Assembly (NCBI GenBank): GCA_020543525.1
Contig: JAHYIO010000042.1
Span: 620,001-684,000, forward strand
DNA from: Coriolopsis trogii
Lineage: Eukaryota; Basidiomycota; Agaricomycetes; Polyporales; Polyporaceae
Direction of reading: 5' to 3'
Length of the DNA: 64,000 nt
The notes beneath the pieces were generated by a model. The model had not been told where the DNA came from, did no database searches, and worked only from the letters and a program-made list of their open reading frames with translations. Positions 1 to 11,053 of the stretch are shown here, piece by piece (positions within the stretch are counted from its first letter, which is position 1; every line of letters starts with the position of its first letter). The position numbers and the translations under genes are program-made.

Positions 1-1
1 A

Positions 2-937
2 GAACCAGATGAAGACCCATCAGATGATGGCATTGGCGGCAACAAAGACCAATTTGTCATTCCCAAAATAGCCGGCAAAGCTCGGGTCAAAGAACCGAGA
101 CTATTTGAAGGGAAAAGGGAAGAAGCGCGGCAGTTCCTGCGAGACCTGTACCTTCTATTTGAAGGAAGGCCAAGCAATTATGTCACTGATCGTGCCAGAA
201 TTGTCACGGCACTTTCATATATCGGCGGAAAGGCGGAATGGTGGGTCGACACCCTGGTACGGGTCGCCCAGGAAAAGAAGGCCAATGGAATTCCCAAAGG
301 ACTGGGAACATGGGAAGCTTTTGAAAACCGATTCCTTGCGGTTTTTGCACCAATCGAGGAAAAAGCGGTAGCATCAGTTCAACTCACGAATCTCAAATTC
401 CACGACTACAAGATCATTGATGAGTTCCATGCGGAATTTGTGCGACTTAGCCAGCTAGCCGATATTAAAGAAGACACGGCACTGCTAGCAATTTATCAAC
501 TCAAACTCCCACATTATCTCCGACAACAAGTGGCGCTCATCCATCCAAGAGTTCAAACCATAACTGATTGGTTTGATCGAGTCACGGAATTGCAACACTC
601 CTATACTCGAAACCTGGCTATAGACGAAGTCCAGGGAAGCCGAAGAATAAGAACAGGGACGGAACGCAACACCAATTTTAGGGGAAGGTTTACGAGAAAC
701 CCCACCGTCCGAGCAATTACTACTAATCGGCTAGACCAGAAGATGCGCAAAGATCTCATGCAACGTAATGCGTGCTTCTATTGCCGAGAAGAAGGACATC
801 GAGCGGCACAATGCCCGAAGAAGAAGAAGGTTCCCGATCAGAAAGCTAGGGTCATGGAAGAAGAAGAACTGACGGAAGAAGCTTATATCGAGGCCATTGA
901 TTTGGAATCAATGGACTATAATGAGGCGGATTTTTGA
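2..937 (+). pseudogene. gag: Gag (capsid/nucleocapsid) of element A, 5' end outside window
   Basis: One reading frame is open from base 2 to the TGA at 935-937, about 311 codons. It contains a typical retrotransposon gag core (motifs such as LFEGKREEARQFLRDL, GKAEWWVDTL, and TWEAFENRFLAVF) and near its end a CCHC zinc knuckle, CFYCREEGHRAAQC (about 768-810), followed by a lysine run. Gag packages the element RNA. The frame has no internal stop inside the window, but the element as a whole is defective. The protease frame starts at once downstream in the -1 frame, with a short non-overlapping gap rather than a clean slippery overlap. Confidence 0.9.
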
Positions 938-945
938 CAGGATGA

Positions 946-1655
946 CTCGCCCCGACGCCGGGATCGTCTGAAATCTGGGACTATACTATTTCCTTTGTAA
1001 CCATTGGCGAATCAAGAAAATCAGCATATCTACTAACCGGTTACATTGAAAACGGCCCCAAAGTCGTCGTAATCAAGGCCTTGTTTGACTCAGGAGCCGA
1101 TGCAACGATCATCAACCAACGAATCATTGATCAATATCAATTACCTACAACTCGGCTGCCTTACCCAATCCAATTTTGGAATGCGGACAATAGCATTAAC
1201 ACCATTGGAACAGTAACTCATCGACTGGAAACCAACTTTATTATTCGAGGTCACAGTCTACCTACCAACTTCTATGTTGCCAATCTCGGAAGGGATGATG
1301 CCATATTAGGGGTACCATGGATCAAAAGGTACAATCCCCAAGTAAACTGGACCACCGGTATCTTCCAATTCGACTCCAAATTGGTCAAAAAACAACAGAT
1401 GATCCGCGATTATCAGAAGAAGCATAAACTACCTCCAGGAGTACCCATGTGGGGATTGGGAACAACCTCCATTTCCGAATCACAAGATGGAGTAATAGCC
1501 TATATCCAAATTGAGGCATGGGAAGAGGAAGACCGATGGAGTCAATCCGGAAGCGCAACTATTGGGAAACTATGGAAGAAGCAAAACCAGGCTAGCCTGT
1601 TCATTAACCAAGTCACCAAAGCAACGGAACTGGCCGTTCAAGCGATGCAAAACAA
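946..1655 (+). pseudogene. Aspartic protease of element A, fused to a deletion junction
   Basis: The frame is open from 946. The catalytic motif LFDSGADATIIN (1081-1116) and the later ILGVPWIKRYNPQVNW stretch (about 1303-1350) are the usual retropepsin landmarks of Ty3/gypsy polyproteins. The frame runs on to 1689, but from about 1620 it no longer encodes pol sequence. At that point the next frame picks up the conserved end of RNase H (QADALSRRADH). The whole RT and nearly all RNase H, normally about 1.8-2 kb, are therefore missing between protease and integrase. Confidence 0.85.
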
Positions 1656-3217
1656 TAAACCAAGCAGACGCGCTGTCAAGAAGAGCTGATCATGATCCGG
1701 GAAATCATGACAACGAAGAAGTAACCTTGCTACCTAACGAATTATTTGTCAACAGCATCAATATCAAACTACAAGAAAGAATTCGGGATACGACATCAAG
1801 GGATTATATAGTTATGGAATCTACAAACAACATGTGGCATCTCAAGAAGAAGCCACTGATAGGCAGCAACAAAGACTGGAAAATGGACGACGGCATCGTG
1901 ATGTTTAAGGGGAGGGTATATGTACCACCAAATCTTGATCTCCAACAAGAAGTGGTCAGACTGCATCACGATCCCACAGTAATGGGACATCCAGGCATTT
2001 AGAAAACATACGAACTAGCATCAAGAGAATACTGGTGGCCGGATATGCGCCAATTCGTGACCCAATATGTCAAGGGATGTGCGACGTGTCAAACAGCAAA
2101 AGTTAACACACACCCTACCAAAGCTGGACTAATGCCAATTCCACCTGCACACAATCTTCGACCATTCAGTACGATCACCATGGACTACGTCACAGCTCTA
2201 CCAGAATCCAATGGCTTCGATGCAATACAAGTGGTAGTTGACCATGATGTAACTAAAGCTATTGTGTTGACAGCATGCACCAAAGAAACCAGTGCCATGG
2301 ACACAGCCAAGATGCTGGAGCAAGATGTATACAAACGATTTGGTTTACCGGACCGAATCATCTCTGATAGAGGCCCTCAATTCATTTCACAAGCATACCA
2401 AGAATTGAATATCCTAATTGGAGTAAAAGGAGTATTGAGCACATCACACCATCCACAAACTAATGGCCAGTCGGAAAGAACGATACAAGAAATAGGGGTT
2501 GCATTGCGGATATATTGCGGAAACTACCTGGATACATGGAGCGACAAATTAGCGCAATTCGAATTTGCACACAATCACTGCACTCATTCAGTCACCCATC
2601 AATCACCATTCGAATTACTCATGGGATATCAACCGAAGGCCATACCAACGACCAAGCCAGCAGTGAAACACCCTAGCATGGAGGAAAGATTAGCCGACCT
2701 GCAGGAACAACGTAAACAAGCTCTGGCAAGCCATGACAAAGCCAATCTAGCCATGGCCAAACGATATGCAGGGGGCAACTATGAGTTCAAAAAAGGAGAC
2801 AAAGTCTACCTTGAATCCACAAATCTCAAATTACCGTACCTGAATCGGAAACTAGCACCAAAACGAGAAGGACCCTTTATAATCGACGACGTAATGGGAC
2901 CTGTCACAGTGCGACTTCGATTACCTAAATCATGGAAGATCCACCCAGTGTTCCATGTGGCATTACTCACCCCATATCACGAAACAGTGGAACACGGGCC
3001 AAATTACCAATCCCCGCCACCTGAGATAATTGGCAGAGAAGAAGAATGGGAAATAGAAGCGATCATTAATCATCGGAAGCCGGCCAGAGGCGGAGTCCAA
3101 TACTTAGTCACATGGAAGGGTCAGCCTTCTTACGAAAACCAGTGGCTACGGGAAAAGGACCTCAAACATGCACAAACAATCCTAAAAGCCTATAAAAGAC
3201 GACACAGAATGGCTTGA
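1650..3217 (+). pseudogene. Integrase with chromodomain of element A, one amber codon
   Basis: In order: the RNase H tail ADALSRRADH (about 1660-1690), the HHCC zinc-binding domain (HHDPTVMGHPGI ... CATCQTAK), the catalytic DDE core (TMDYVTALP, ISDRGPQFIS, NGQSERTIQE), a GPY/F-like module (KREGPFIIDD) and a C-terminal chromodomain (EEEWEIEAIINHRK ... YLVTWKGQPSYENQW). A TAG at 2000-2002 breaks the frame after GHPGI, where related integrases read on (GHPGI-x-KT); the same frame resumes directly. The three catalytic acidic residues are still present. The chromodomain would direct insertion to particular chromatin. Confidence 0.92.
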
Positions 3218-3225
3218 ACGAAACC

Positions 3226-4375
3226 ATGTCCCACTTTTCTTTTCCACCTACCATTCCGGGTGAACTCCAATACCCTGACTATGACGCCCCCCCAAGTCCT
3301 CCTTATAATCCTACTCCTCTTCCCCCTCCAACAAGCCCTCGATATTTCCCTACGTCCCCAGAGCCCTCAACCTTTACAGCCCCCCGTCTTCCCACAGCCT
3401 CTTCTTCCCGTCTCGTCACGGCTCCCCTCCCTACCCGACCTATTCCTATTCATTCTTTTTTATCTGATTTTATACCTCCTCCCCCTTTTCCACCTGTCCT
3501 CCCAGCTTCGACCTCTTGCCAACCGAACCCCCATTCCCACTTCAATCCTCCTCCATCTCCAGATCAATTCGTCGACCTCCCCAACCTCGAACGTATCCCC
3601 GGCCTCACCATCACTCGCGACCACGATGCCCCACCAGCAACCCCAACAGAACCAGCAACAACCCCAGAACTCCCGCAACCGCCGCCGCAACCGCAACAAC
3701 CGCCACTGCAACAACAACCACCCCCGTTCTTCCTCCCCCCCGAGTTCTATCGATTCACACACGCACTCGTCCATCTCACGGCAACCGCCCACACCCTCAT
3801 TTATTCGCTCCAGTCGCAATCTGCTCCCCTCTTACAACCACCTCCCCCGCCCCCAAACTGGGCTGTACAGCAACGGGACTCTCCACGACCGGGTGGGGTG
3901 GGTGCTGGCGCACCCGGACTTGGAGGGAACGGTGGAGGCGCGGCTGATCGAATACCCCGCGGCTCTCCGGTGGGTGCAAGCCTATTGGGAGTACGTACAC
4001 ATCGGGCCGGGGATCCAACAAGGGATCCTACTGGCTGAGAATTCGGGGGCAAATCAGAGGCACGTCCTGGCGGCCCTGGAGGACGCCTATGCGCGACTCG
4101 TCCGAGTCGCCGAAGACGCGCTGCGGCACCTCACAGTGCACCCCTACATCACTCAGGCGTTGGGGGACTTGCTGCCAAGGAGACCCTGGGGGGGGATCGC
4201 CCACGGAAACGTCGTCGACGGGGTGACAAGGATCAACACTCGTCGTCTCCCTCTGAATGATGATGGGTGGAGGTTCCGGAGAACAGATGGAACAAGGCGG
4301 CCGCAAACAACGCGACTTGGGAGTCGTTGGGCAGCAACGCGACGAACGTCGAGGTCAACAATGACAACCTCCTAG
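3226..4375 (+). pseudogene. Post-integrase ORF3 of element A: proline-rich protein with a conserved C-terminal domain
   Basis: It starts with ATG at 3226, just after the integrase stop. The first about 210 codons, frame 1, are Pro/Ser/Thr/Gln-rich (PPSPPYNPTPLPPP), with islands such as IPGLTITRDHDAPPATPT. At the C-rich run near 3843-3858 coding meaning passes to frame 2, which gives SNGTLHDRVGWVLAHPDLEG, then LIEYPAALRWVQAYWEYVHIG and a helical stretch (DAYARLVRVAEDALRHLTVHPY). That switch implies a +1 frameshift. Both halves are matched by element B (59.9-60.9 kb), and the C-terminal motif also by element C (52.2-52.5 kb). I do not know a family for it. It is not Gag, Pol or an obvious envelope (no signal peptide or membrane segment). 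Confidence 0.7.
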
Positions 4376-4493
4376 AACAACACGACGCTCAAACCAACGC
4401 CACGTTTCTTGATGGCAATGCAGCGCCGTCAATGGACGACGTCGACCAGGTCTAGTACGCCTCTGGGGACCATCGGCCTTGAGAGGGAGGTAA

Positions 4494-4981
4494 TGTTACA
4501 ACCTACCCTTACTTCTGACCAGTATCGTCTTGTTTCTTACCATTTCGTCGCGTCCTCTGTCCCTTGTCGTCATCCTGCTTACTCTTCGTCTTCCCGCATG
4601 CATCGTTCGTCTTTTTGTCATCGCCTTTACATATGCTTAATCATCTTTACTATCTATATCTCCTCACTCAGTCAGCCTATCTATATATAAACCCAGATCT
4701 GTCAGCTTAGCTATATATAACCCCGGCTCAGTCATCCGCAGCCTCATGACTCCGTTCCTATGGTACTGCCACGACACTATATCGTTTATGGCAGGATACA
4801 TTGTACTATATATAATAGCCGAGGTTTCCATCAAGGAACCCCAGCTTCGATCTCCTCGTTTACCTAAACTGTACCATCAGACTTCCGAATAGAACAGTGT
4901 TCTATTCACTCTTCACATCTTTGCGACATCTCACTGCGCGCTCGAAGGCCGTAGCATCCCTCGCTTAGACCGATCTTAACA
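4494..4981 (+). repeat. 3' LTR of element A (488 bp)
   Basis: It begins TGTTACAACC after a purine-rich tract (GAGAGGGAGG) that fits a polypurine primer, and ends GATCTTAACA, giving the 5-bp inverted termini TGTTA/TAACA. The body holds TATA-like runs (CTATATATAAACC near 4680, a second copy near 4710). The inverted copy at 59358-59850 aligns along most of its length, including the AACAGTGTTCTATTC block, which fixes the right border. Confidence 0.88.
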
Positions 4982-5050
4982 AGAACTGCCACTTACAAAG
5001 GGTCAGAGGTTGTCAAGTTTTAGATGTCTGATTACCTAAGTCAGAGATAT

Positions 5051-5170
5051 ACTGTACCATTTTGAACAGTTTGAACAGTCACATGTCACCAGACCCCTAA
5101 ATGTTTGAAATTTCTTGGATGGTCACCAGTCACAGAGATGACATTCCAATGGGCTCTGTGGGCACTAGAG
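5051..5170 (+). repeat. Dispersed repeat, copy 1 (other copy 51099-51215)
   Basis: A roughly 120-bp stretch beginning ACTGTACCATTTTGAA, with AATGTTTGAAATTTC inside, recurs in the same orientation at 51099-51215. No coding capacity. It may be part of a solo LTR or MITE whose borders I cannot fix. Confidence 0.6.
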
Positions 5171-6072
5171 GCCTCTGGGAACAGCGCATACTCATCTTTT
5201 TCCAGCTCTGTATATAGCATTCTATGGCTTGATATGAGTAGCTTCTAGCCATGAAGATTGACCTTACTTGCCCAAGAGCTACTTAGTCTTGATATGCAGG
5301 GCCGAACTGGGCTTAATAAACCAGGCTCTGCAGGAGGGCTAGGCCGGTCAGAACTTGAGGTATTGGCAGGGATGTCAGTTGGACGATGCAATATCATGCT
5401 CCGGATCAAGTGATGTAGATGTTTTCGAGTAATGTAGATGTCCAACTGCTGCCACTAGCAACGGTGGCAGAGGCCGCTCTCTCACCTTAATTTAGCGAAG
5501 CTATAGTACTTGGCACACTGGAATGCAGAGGCGCCAGAGCCACAGCTCAAGGGAGCCTTCTCGGCATGGCGCCAGGTCATCAAGTGGCGCACGTCGCTAC
5601 TATGAAATACATAGTACGAGAGTGATACACGTTACATTGGTAGTGCAAGCTTGTCTCAGCAGTAGTAAGTACTAGTGAGCCGCCCAGGCCTAAAACTGGT
5701 GTTCGAATTCCAGCCTGTACTCGGCCCAAGTCCAGTGCAACGGTCACGGTAGCGGGGCTGAGCGGTGACAAGAGATCATTCTCACCAAAACAAAACCCCG
5801 TCTGTAATCATGACATTTGTGTCAGAGTTCCATTTCATCATAATGATGATTCCACACACTGACGAAGTTCAAATCATTCAATTATGCCCATTACGACCTC
5901 GGCGCTTGCAGCGATACACCGCCTGCACGGTCGAAATATAATGAAGAAGGCTTGATTGCAGCCTAACGGTCAGCGTAGTACACCAACGTGTTTCACTTCC
6001 TCAGGTTACCGGCCGCCGCTAGCGTTCTGCATCCTTTTCGCACCACCCTGCCCAACCCCAGATCTGCCAGAA
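5171..6072. other. Stretch without recognisable genes
   Basis: Only short, unconserved open frames are seen. I recognise no domain, RNA gene or terminal repeat. It is the upstream flank of HNH paralogue 1. Confidence 0.6.
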
Positions 6073-8692
6073 ATGTCAACTTTGAATCCTCAGGGACATG
6101 CATATCGTGGTACCGAAGTCGCCCGAGTCCGCGACGCCGACGTCTTCTTGTGGCTCCATCATCACCTGATCGTTGCATGTGAGTCTCATCAGGAAAAGGT
6201 CCGGGCTCCGAGGCGCTCTGAGGCGAACTGAGCCGCTCTGACTCAGAACATCTCAGACTATCCCAGAGTTCTGGACCCAGAAGGTTCACTTTCTGGCTCC
6301 AGAGCGTCCAAGACGCCGTTCAGTCCGTATCAGACCGACTCAGACAATTCCACTCACTCGATAGGCACTATATCGGGCATTTTATGAACGCGCATACGGG
6401 GCTAGGATTCATGGACACTAGGAACTACGGAGGGACGTATACTACCCAACTCGGAGAATGCGGTACTGTATAGAGCGTCGGGACACAGGACGTATATGTA
6501 AGTACGCGGAATGTACAGTACAAAGGTGAAACGGCGGATATGAAATGTAATGGAACAAATGTTGAGTAGGGGCAGCCCTTGAGGACCAAGGCAATTGCGG
6601 AGAGGGAGGTAGTAGTGATGGGGTTGCGCTGAAGCGTAGCAAGATAGGTGTTTAGGTGGGATTTGTGAGACCTCTGTTGCCCATCAGACACTCGTAGGTT
6701 CCTCCAGGGGGGCGTTCACCGAGATCTGCGGGCCCGGTCAAAAATGCGCATATAAGAGGAAAAATTGCACGCACATTGTATGCCGCGGTGGCCCATGTTG
6801 TGATACCAGCACCAATCTCGCTCTGAATGAGTTGGAGAGGACACGCACCGAAAACAAAGAGAATCCGTGCTCCTGTGAGCTAACCCTCCAGGCGGAAGTC
6901 CTTTCCCATAACAGACTCCGCAACCTGTGCGTGTGAGCAGACATGAGGCTACTGAACATAGGCGAGGAGGAAGGCAGGGGAGACTGACCTAGGCATTCAA
7001 CCCGTCCGTGAAGCTGGACAGGATCCAGTACTAGCAGCAGACAGGCTGAACACAAGATGACAACGAAGGCGCGAGCTACAAAATGGAGGTTGATGTTGAA
7101 GTCCAAGAAGGATGTTCGGAGGGAGGGACGCGTCATCACCAGAGCGGAGATTGAATGGTCCCGGATGTTGCCGCAAGGGAGGAACGAAGACAGACGCTGA
7201 GGCTCGAGCCACGACACCAACAGTCTCAGTTCATGCAGGACAAGTGCGTGCATCCGGTCAAGACGGACTCAGACGGACTCAGATGGACCCAGAGAAACTC
7301 AGCCAGTAAGTAGAAATCAGTCGCGGCCAGAGCCGATCAGCATATCTCATAACTCCAGTCCGGATCAGTTCCGGACCTTTTCCTGATGCTTGCATATCAC
7401 CAAAACCTCCTTGTCTATGCCATTGAATGCCCGATTGCTCTCTAACTACGTGATCAGGCTGGAACCATGAGGTGATAACTCCTCGAGTCACAGCACATAG
7501 AGTGATCAAATGGCTTGAGCAATCTGCACACCCAGACCTCAAGAGGTTGAAGATAATAGGACTGCGCTCAGTTGAGATTGAGCGGCAACGTCTCTTCAAG
7601 TACGCTTCCAAAGAATCAAAAGACTCGACTTCGGCTGTACCTGGTGTACAAGAGCTGCGCCCAGGCGACTACCTGTGCTCCTTTGCAGGTAAGAAGTCGG
7701 CAGACATCACATGCGAGAGCATTCTACTAAGTTGTATGCATGCAGCCAACTCGGAGGATTCGCATCGGAACTTGAACTTTGCCGTCGCACGAGCCGGAGC
7801 CACTGGGTTCCAACACTTGGGTACAATTGTATCATATCTCAAGAGGTGCCACCGTTACGCTCGGGAGTACACAATGGCTATGGTCAGTATCTCTCCCGAT
7901 CCGTCCACCCCCAGTACAGTGCTAACCATGTTCCGACGTGTACCACCGTAGACTAACATACCCGAGGATATGAGAGCTGCAGCCTTGCAGCGTGATCGTG
8001 GAAGATGCATATTCACTGGTGCAACAGAGGACATCATGGTCGACTGGATCATACCACCCGCTCTGTACAGAGAGGTGCGTGAGGGCGAGCACGAGTACTC
8101 AAAGATCATGGCTGACAACTTGGTTGATGACTTGGCTAACAGATCCATGTTATCCGAAGCCCTGAGGCGAACACCCTGCCTCCGGTAGATCATTTCCGTG
8201 GCCTTGAAAACCTGGCAACAATGGAGAAGAAAGCTGCCTCATATTTCCACCAGAATGCGTTCAGCGTCGACCTCACGGAGGTACGAGCCCCTGACTGGAC
8301 TTCACCCAGATTCAGCAACCTACTGACAGAGAATTGCCCAGGGAGACGGTATCATCACTAGATTCACCAAATCAGCGCATGATCTACCGCTTCTCGAACG
8401 AGTGACATCTATCGAAAGCTCGCGCTCCGACGGCGGCGAACATGACAGAGTGTATTTCTTCAAGATACACTTTGCCTGGACGTTGCATAGCTCCTTCCAT
8501 GGTGGCGACATCGGTATTGAAAATATCGTCGAAGATGCTGAAGTCGTACTCAAGGAGATGGAGAACGTCCCAGACGGGGATGAGAAGTGGTTGACATGTA
8601 TAGGACGGGAGGCCAAGTACATCATCGAGGAAAGGAAGAATGCGGGATACAACGAGGATGATGATTACTATACCGATGAGTATGACTACTAG
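6073..8692 (+). CDS. HNH-endonuclease-like protein, paralogue 1 (six exons, transposon in intron 1)
   Basis: Model: join(6073..6178, 7458..7688, 7746..7882, 7952..8074, 8143..8280, 8330..8692), 365 aa, no stop. The start MSTLNPQGHAYRG matches the starts of paralogues 2 and 3. Exon 4 holds the HNH_2-type core (LQRDRGRCIFTGATED ... VDWIIPP); in related nucleases the position of the Trp in DWIIP is the catalytic His. The C-terminus is acidic and tyrosine-rich. Introns 2-5 are 57, 69, 68 and 49 nt; intron 4 has a GTGCGT donor and CTAACAG acceptor and restores the frame. Intron 1 is 1279 nt because element X1 sits in it. This family is expanded in Agaricomycetes and its role is unknown. Exon borders are inferred from consistency across three copies. 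Confidence 0.82.
6187..7388. mobile_element. DNA transposon X1, CATCAGG family, inserted in intron 1 of HNH paralogue 1
   Basis: Termini are CATCAGGAAAAGGTCCGG and its inverted form ...CCGGACCTTTTCCTGATG. The 1202-bp insert is flanked by CT on both sides. The empty site in HNH paralogue 3 (GTGAGTCTTGCATG at 28426-28439, minus strand) shows a single CT, so the target duplication is 2 bp. Subterminal CTCAGA-like motifs recur near both ends. No transposase frame is visible, so it is probably non-autonomous. Confidence 0.85.
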
Positions 8693-8920
8693 TCACTTTG
8701 TTCGAGTGCTATGTACGAGTATGTGGTCGACGTATTTGACACCCTTGCGACTTGCCACTCACGACTCGCGTCATATTGTTCGTGATATCGCAATATAGGC
8801 AGAGCATGTATGTGCAAGCTGAACAGCGCACGCTCGCCGATGACACCACAGAAGACAGCGTGCGGGTACACCTCACCGATCTCCATACCTTCACCCGCAC
8901 AGAGTGAGCTCCCCAAGATG
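8693..8920 (+). repeat. Duplicated 3' flank of the HNH gene
   Basis: The roughly 230 bp after the stop are nearly identical to the inverted stretch downstream of HNH paralogue 2 (about 20176-20674), where a 273-bp MITE has been added. The duplication unit is therefore larger than the coding region. Bases 8921-9439 show nothing recognisable. Confidence 0.8.
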
Positions 8921-9439
8921 AATGGACCGGCATTCACTGCGAATGGGAGGGAGTAGAGCACTTCTAGAGACGGAGATGCGCGGAATACATGGCACATGCA
9001 GCCGATGTCACCCAGCGCGAGCAGACGGGACGCACACGGAGCAAGAGTATGAGAGAAGGAAAAGAGTTCGTCACATTGCAATGCGTACAAGACAGTGCAG
9101 CAGCGTTCCCCCAGCCGGTCTCCTCGCACCACATCGTCCCGCGAACCGTGAAGCAAAACAAGAAACATCCGACGACTCCCTCCGCGTCCACAACCGCTCT
9201 CCGCTTTCGTGCCTCGTGGAAGTCGTGTGTCGTGATAGGCGTGTTGTCGCATGGCGCTTTTTAAGCTCTGGTAAGTGTATGTATGGGCGGATGGTGGTGT
9301 CGAGGGGAGGTGTCGTGCACGAGGACGAAGACAGGGCTTGAGCGGATTCATGTGGGTAACATTGAGGCGGGCGGGAGTCGGCGAGCACTTGAGGACGGCT
9401 GTTTCAACCGATGCACTGCCAGCCGTACTGCACGCACGC

Positions 9440-10289
9440 TCATTCGCTCTCCTGGATGAGGGCGAGGATCATCCTGCGCAAGCACAGACCAAACACGTCA
9501 GCACACGCGTTCGTCACGCAACCGTCCACCACCGTGTTGCGCTTGCGCGCAGGCGAATGACGTAAATGTGGCGAGCGAGCGGGACTGGACACGCACCTGT
9601 AGAGGTAGTAGAAGAAGCTGAGGAGGTAGAAACCGAGCTTGATGAAGCTCTCTTTCTTGTGATTCGGGAGCGTGCGGAAGATTTCGGTCGCGTCGTACAT
9701 GTGGTTCCCACCGCGTATCCTGGACAGGGAAGGTCAGATCAGGCGTACGTCAGCAGTCGTGCGAGCAAGGGCGGGACCAGTCAAGGGCGTAGGGTCCAGT
9801 GGTGATTGCGGCGAGCACGATGGAGTCATAGTGTCGGGTCAGATCATAAGGAGAGCAGGAACGTACTTGTTGACGTTGTAGGCGAGTAATGGCGCGTTCA
9901 GGAGGAAGGCAAACCATTGACCGGAGATAAGGAAGAGGAGAGCAAGGAAAGCGTGCGCAATGTTCTCAGGTAGGACAAACTGAGGAGGGAAGGGTGTGAG
10001 TCAATGGTCATATGCAAGGGCAGGGTACGCACTTGGTTGAGCTTGTTACAGAGGTCTATGGGGTTGATGTAGTCACACTCGAGGTCGGAGAACATGATGA
10101 TCTGGACGAGGAGTCATATACGCATGAGGCGAGTGATACGCTGTGTGCAATAAGACCTGTACGCACGAAGAAGACCATCGTGAACAAGAGGCCAGCAGCC
10201 ATGAGGACCGAGAAGAGGAAAAGCCATCCTAGGAGGACGATGAGCGGATGGAGCAGATGGTAGGAAGAGAGCTTACCTGCGCCACCCAT
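9440..10289 (-). CDS. ERV14: ERV14/cornichon family COPII cargo receptor
   Basis: Model: complement(join(9440..9473, 9597..9719, 9867..9979, 10033..10101, 10167..10228, 10277..10289)), 137 aa, the usual family length. Cornichon proteins are small ER membrane proteins that load transmembrane cargo into COPII vesicles. Landmarks: first membrane helix (WLFLFSVLMAAGLLFTMVFF), the strongly conserved FSDLECDYINPIDLCNKLN, a second helix (HAFLALLFLISGQWFAFLLN), then NHMYDATEIFRTLPNHKKE and a final helix ending ALIQESE. All five introns have GT/AG borders; the first exon is only 13 nt. The gene is divergent from the HET gene and shares its upstream region. This is one of the surest calls in the window. 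Confidence 0.96.
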
Positions 10290-11053
10290 CGTGATTTATA
10301 GGTCGAAACGATGTGTTCGGGTGTTCGGACGATGGAGACGGCAGTGGGGACGTCGTGAGCGGCGGCGTGGACGGAGGCGAGGGCAGAGAGCAAGGGCAGA
10401 GACGAGGACGGAGAGGAACGCGAAGGCCAGCGAGCCTCCTGACGCCCAGTCACGTGAGCCTGTCCGCGTCTGTCCTCCCAACTCGGACTCGCATTCGGTC
10501 TCTCTTCGAACGACGACGACGACGACGACGACAACGACGACGACAACGGCGACAACAACGACAACGAACACGACCTGCGCGACATGATAGCCACTCAGCC
10601 AAATTCTGGCACACTCGTATCGTCAAGGTCCGTCCAAGTCGTGATGTGATGCACATCATCTCCGGGACACACAGATACTCACTCTGCTCTTGTTAGACCC
10701 CGATGATGTTAGGACAACGCTCTAGGCAGTGTTCTGACTGGGGCGCATAGCCAAGGACCACATGCTGTATGGTTCGTGCCTGCTTCCTCTCCGGCGCGAG
10801 GCGCTAGAACTCGCTCTCTCTGGCATCCTGGGAAGCACAGCAAGCGATTCACCGCCGTCTGCCATCGCTCTACGACCCATAAGTCATGTCCTTGACCGCC
10901 GTCCTAGCATTCCTTGCCCTCTTATCCTCCATGCGACCAACACGACCCTCTCGTCTCTCTCGCGCTCTCGGTACATGAATCTGGTATTCTACGTTTGCCC
11001 ATGTGAATGACAAACCAGCGTTCACCTTACGTTCATCCTCAGTTCCACTCATC
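10290..11053. promoter_or_regulatory. Shared upstream region of ERV14 (minus) and the HET gene (plus)
   Basis: Head-to-head arrangement with 764 bp between the start codons. It contains a trinucleotide array at 10511-10572. No TATA box stands out. Confidence 0.5.
10511..10572. repeat. Trinucleotide (ACG/ACA)n microsatellite
   Basis: About 20 units of CGA changing to CAA interruptions. Long open frames through it on both strands are artefacts of the 3-bp period. Confidence 0.9.

Larger units (their letters stand above)
1..4981 (+). mobile_element. Ty3/gypsy chromovirus 'element A', cut by the window edge, RT/RNase H deleted
   Basis: The order read on the plus strand is Gag, aspartic protease, integrase with C-terminal chromodomain, an extra ORF, then a 3' LTR. 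The chromodomain places it among chromoviruses. The element is dead: reverse transcriptase and RNase H are missing, an amber codon interrupts integrase and ORF3 carries a frameshift. The 5' LTR and the start of gag lie left of the window. A second copy of the same family (3' end only) is on the minus strand at 59358-61010. Confidence 0.93.

Noticed and set aside
3260..3860. Long overlapping frames on both strands in the proline-rich region
   Set aside because: Low-complexity C-rich sequence keeps several frames open; only frame 1 up to about 3850 matches element B.
6738..7253. 171-codon minus-strand frame inside X1 as a possible transposase
   Set aside because: No DDE-like or other conserved pattern and strong codon-bias mismatch.
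8689..9351. 220-codon minus-strand frame
   Set aside because: No conserved motif, overlaps the duplicated HNH 3' flank, and the paralogous flank does not keep it open.
10229..10696. Long Ser-, Arg- or Val-rich frames on both strands
   Set aside because: They come from the trinucleotide microsatellite in the ERV14/HET intergenic region.
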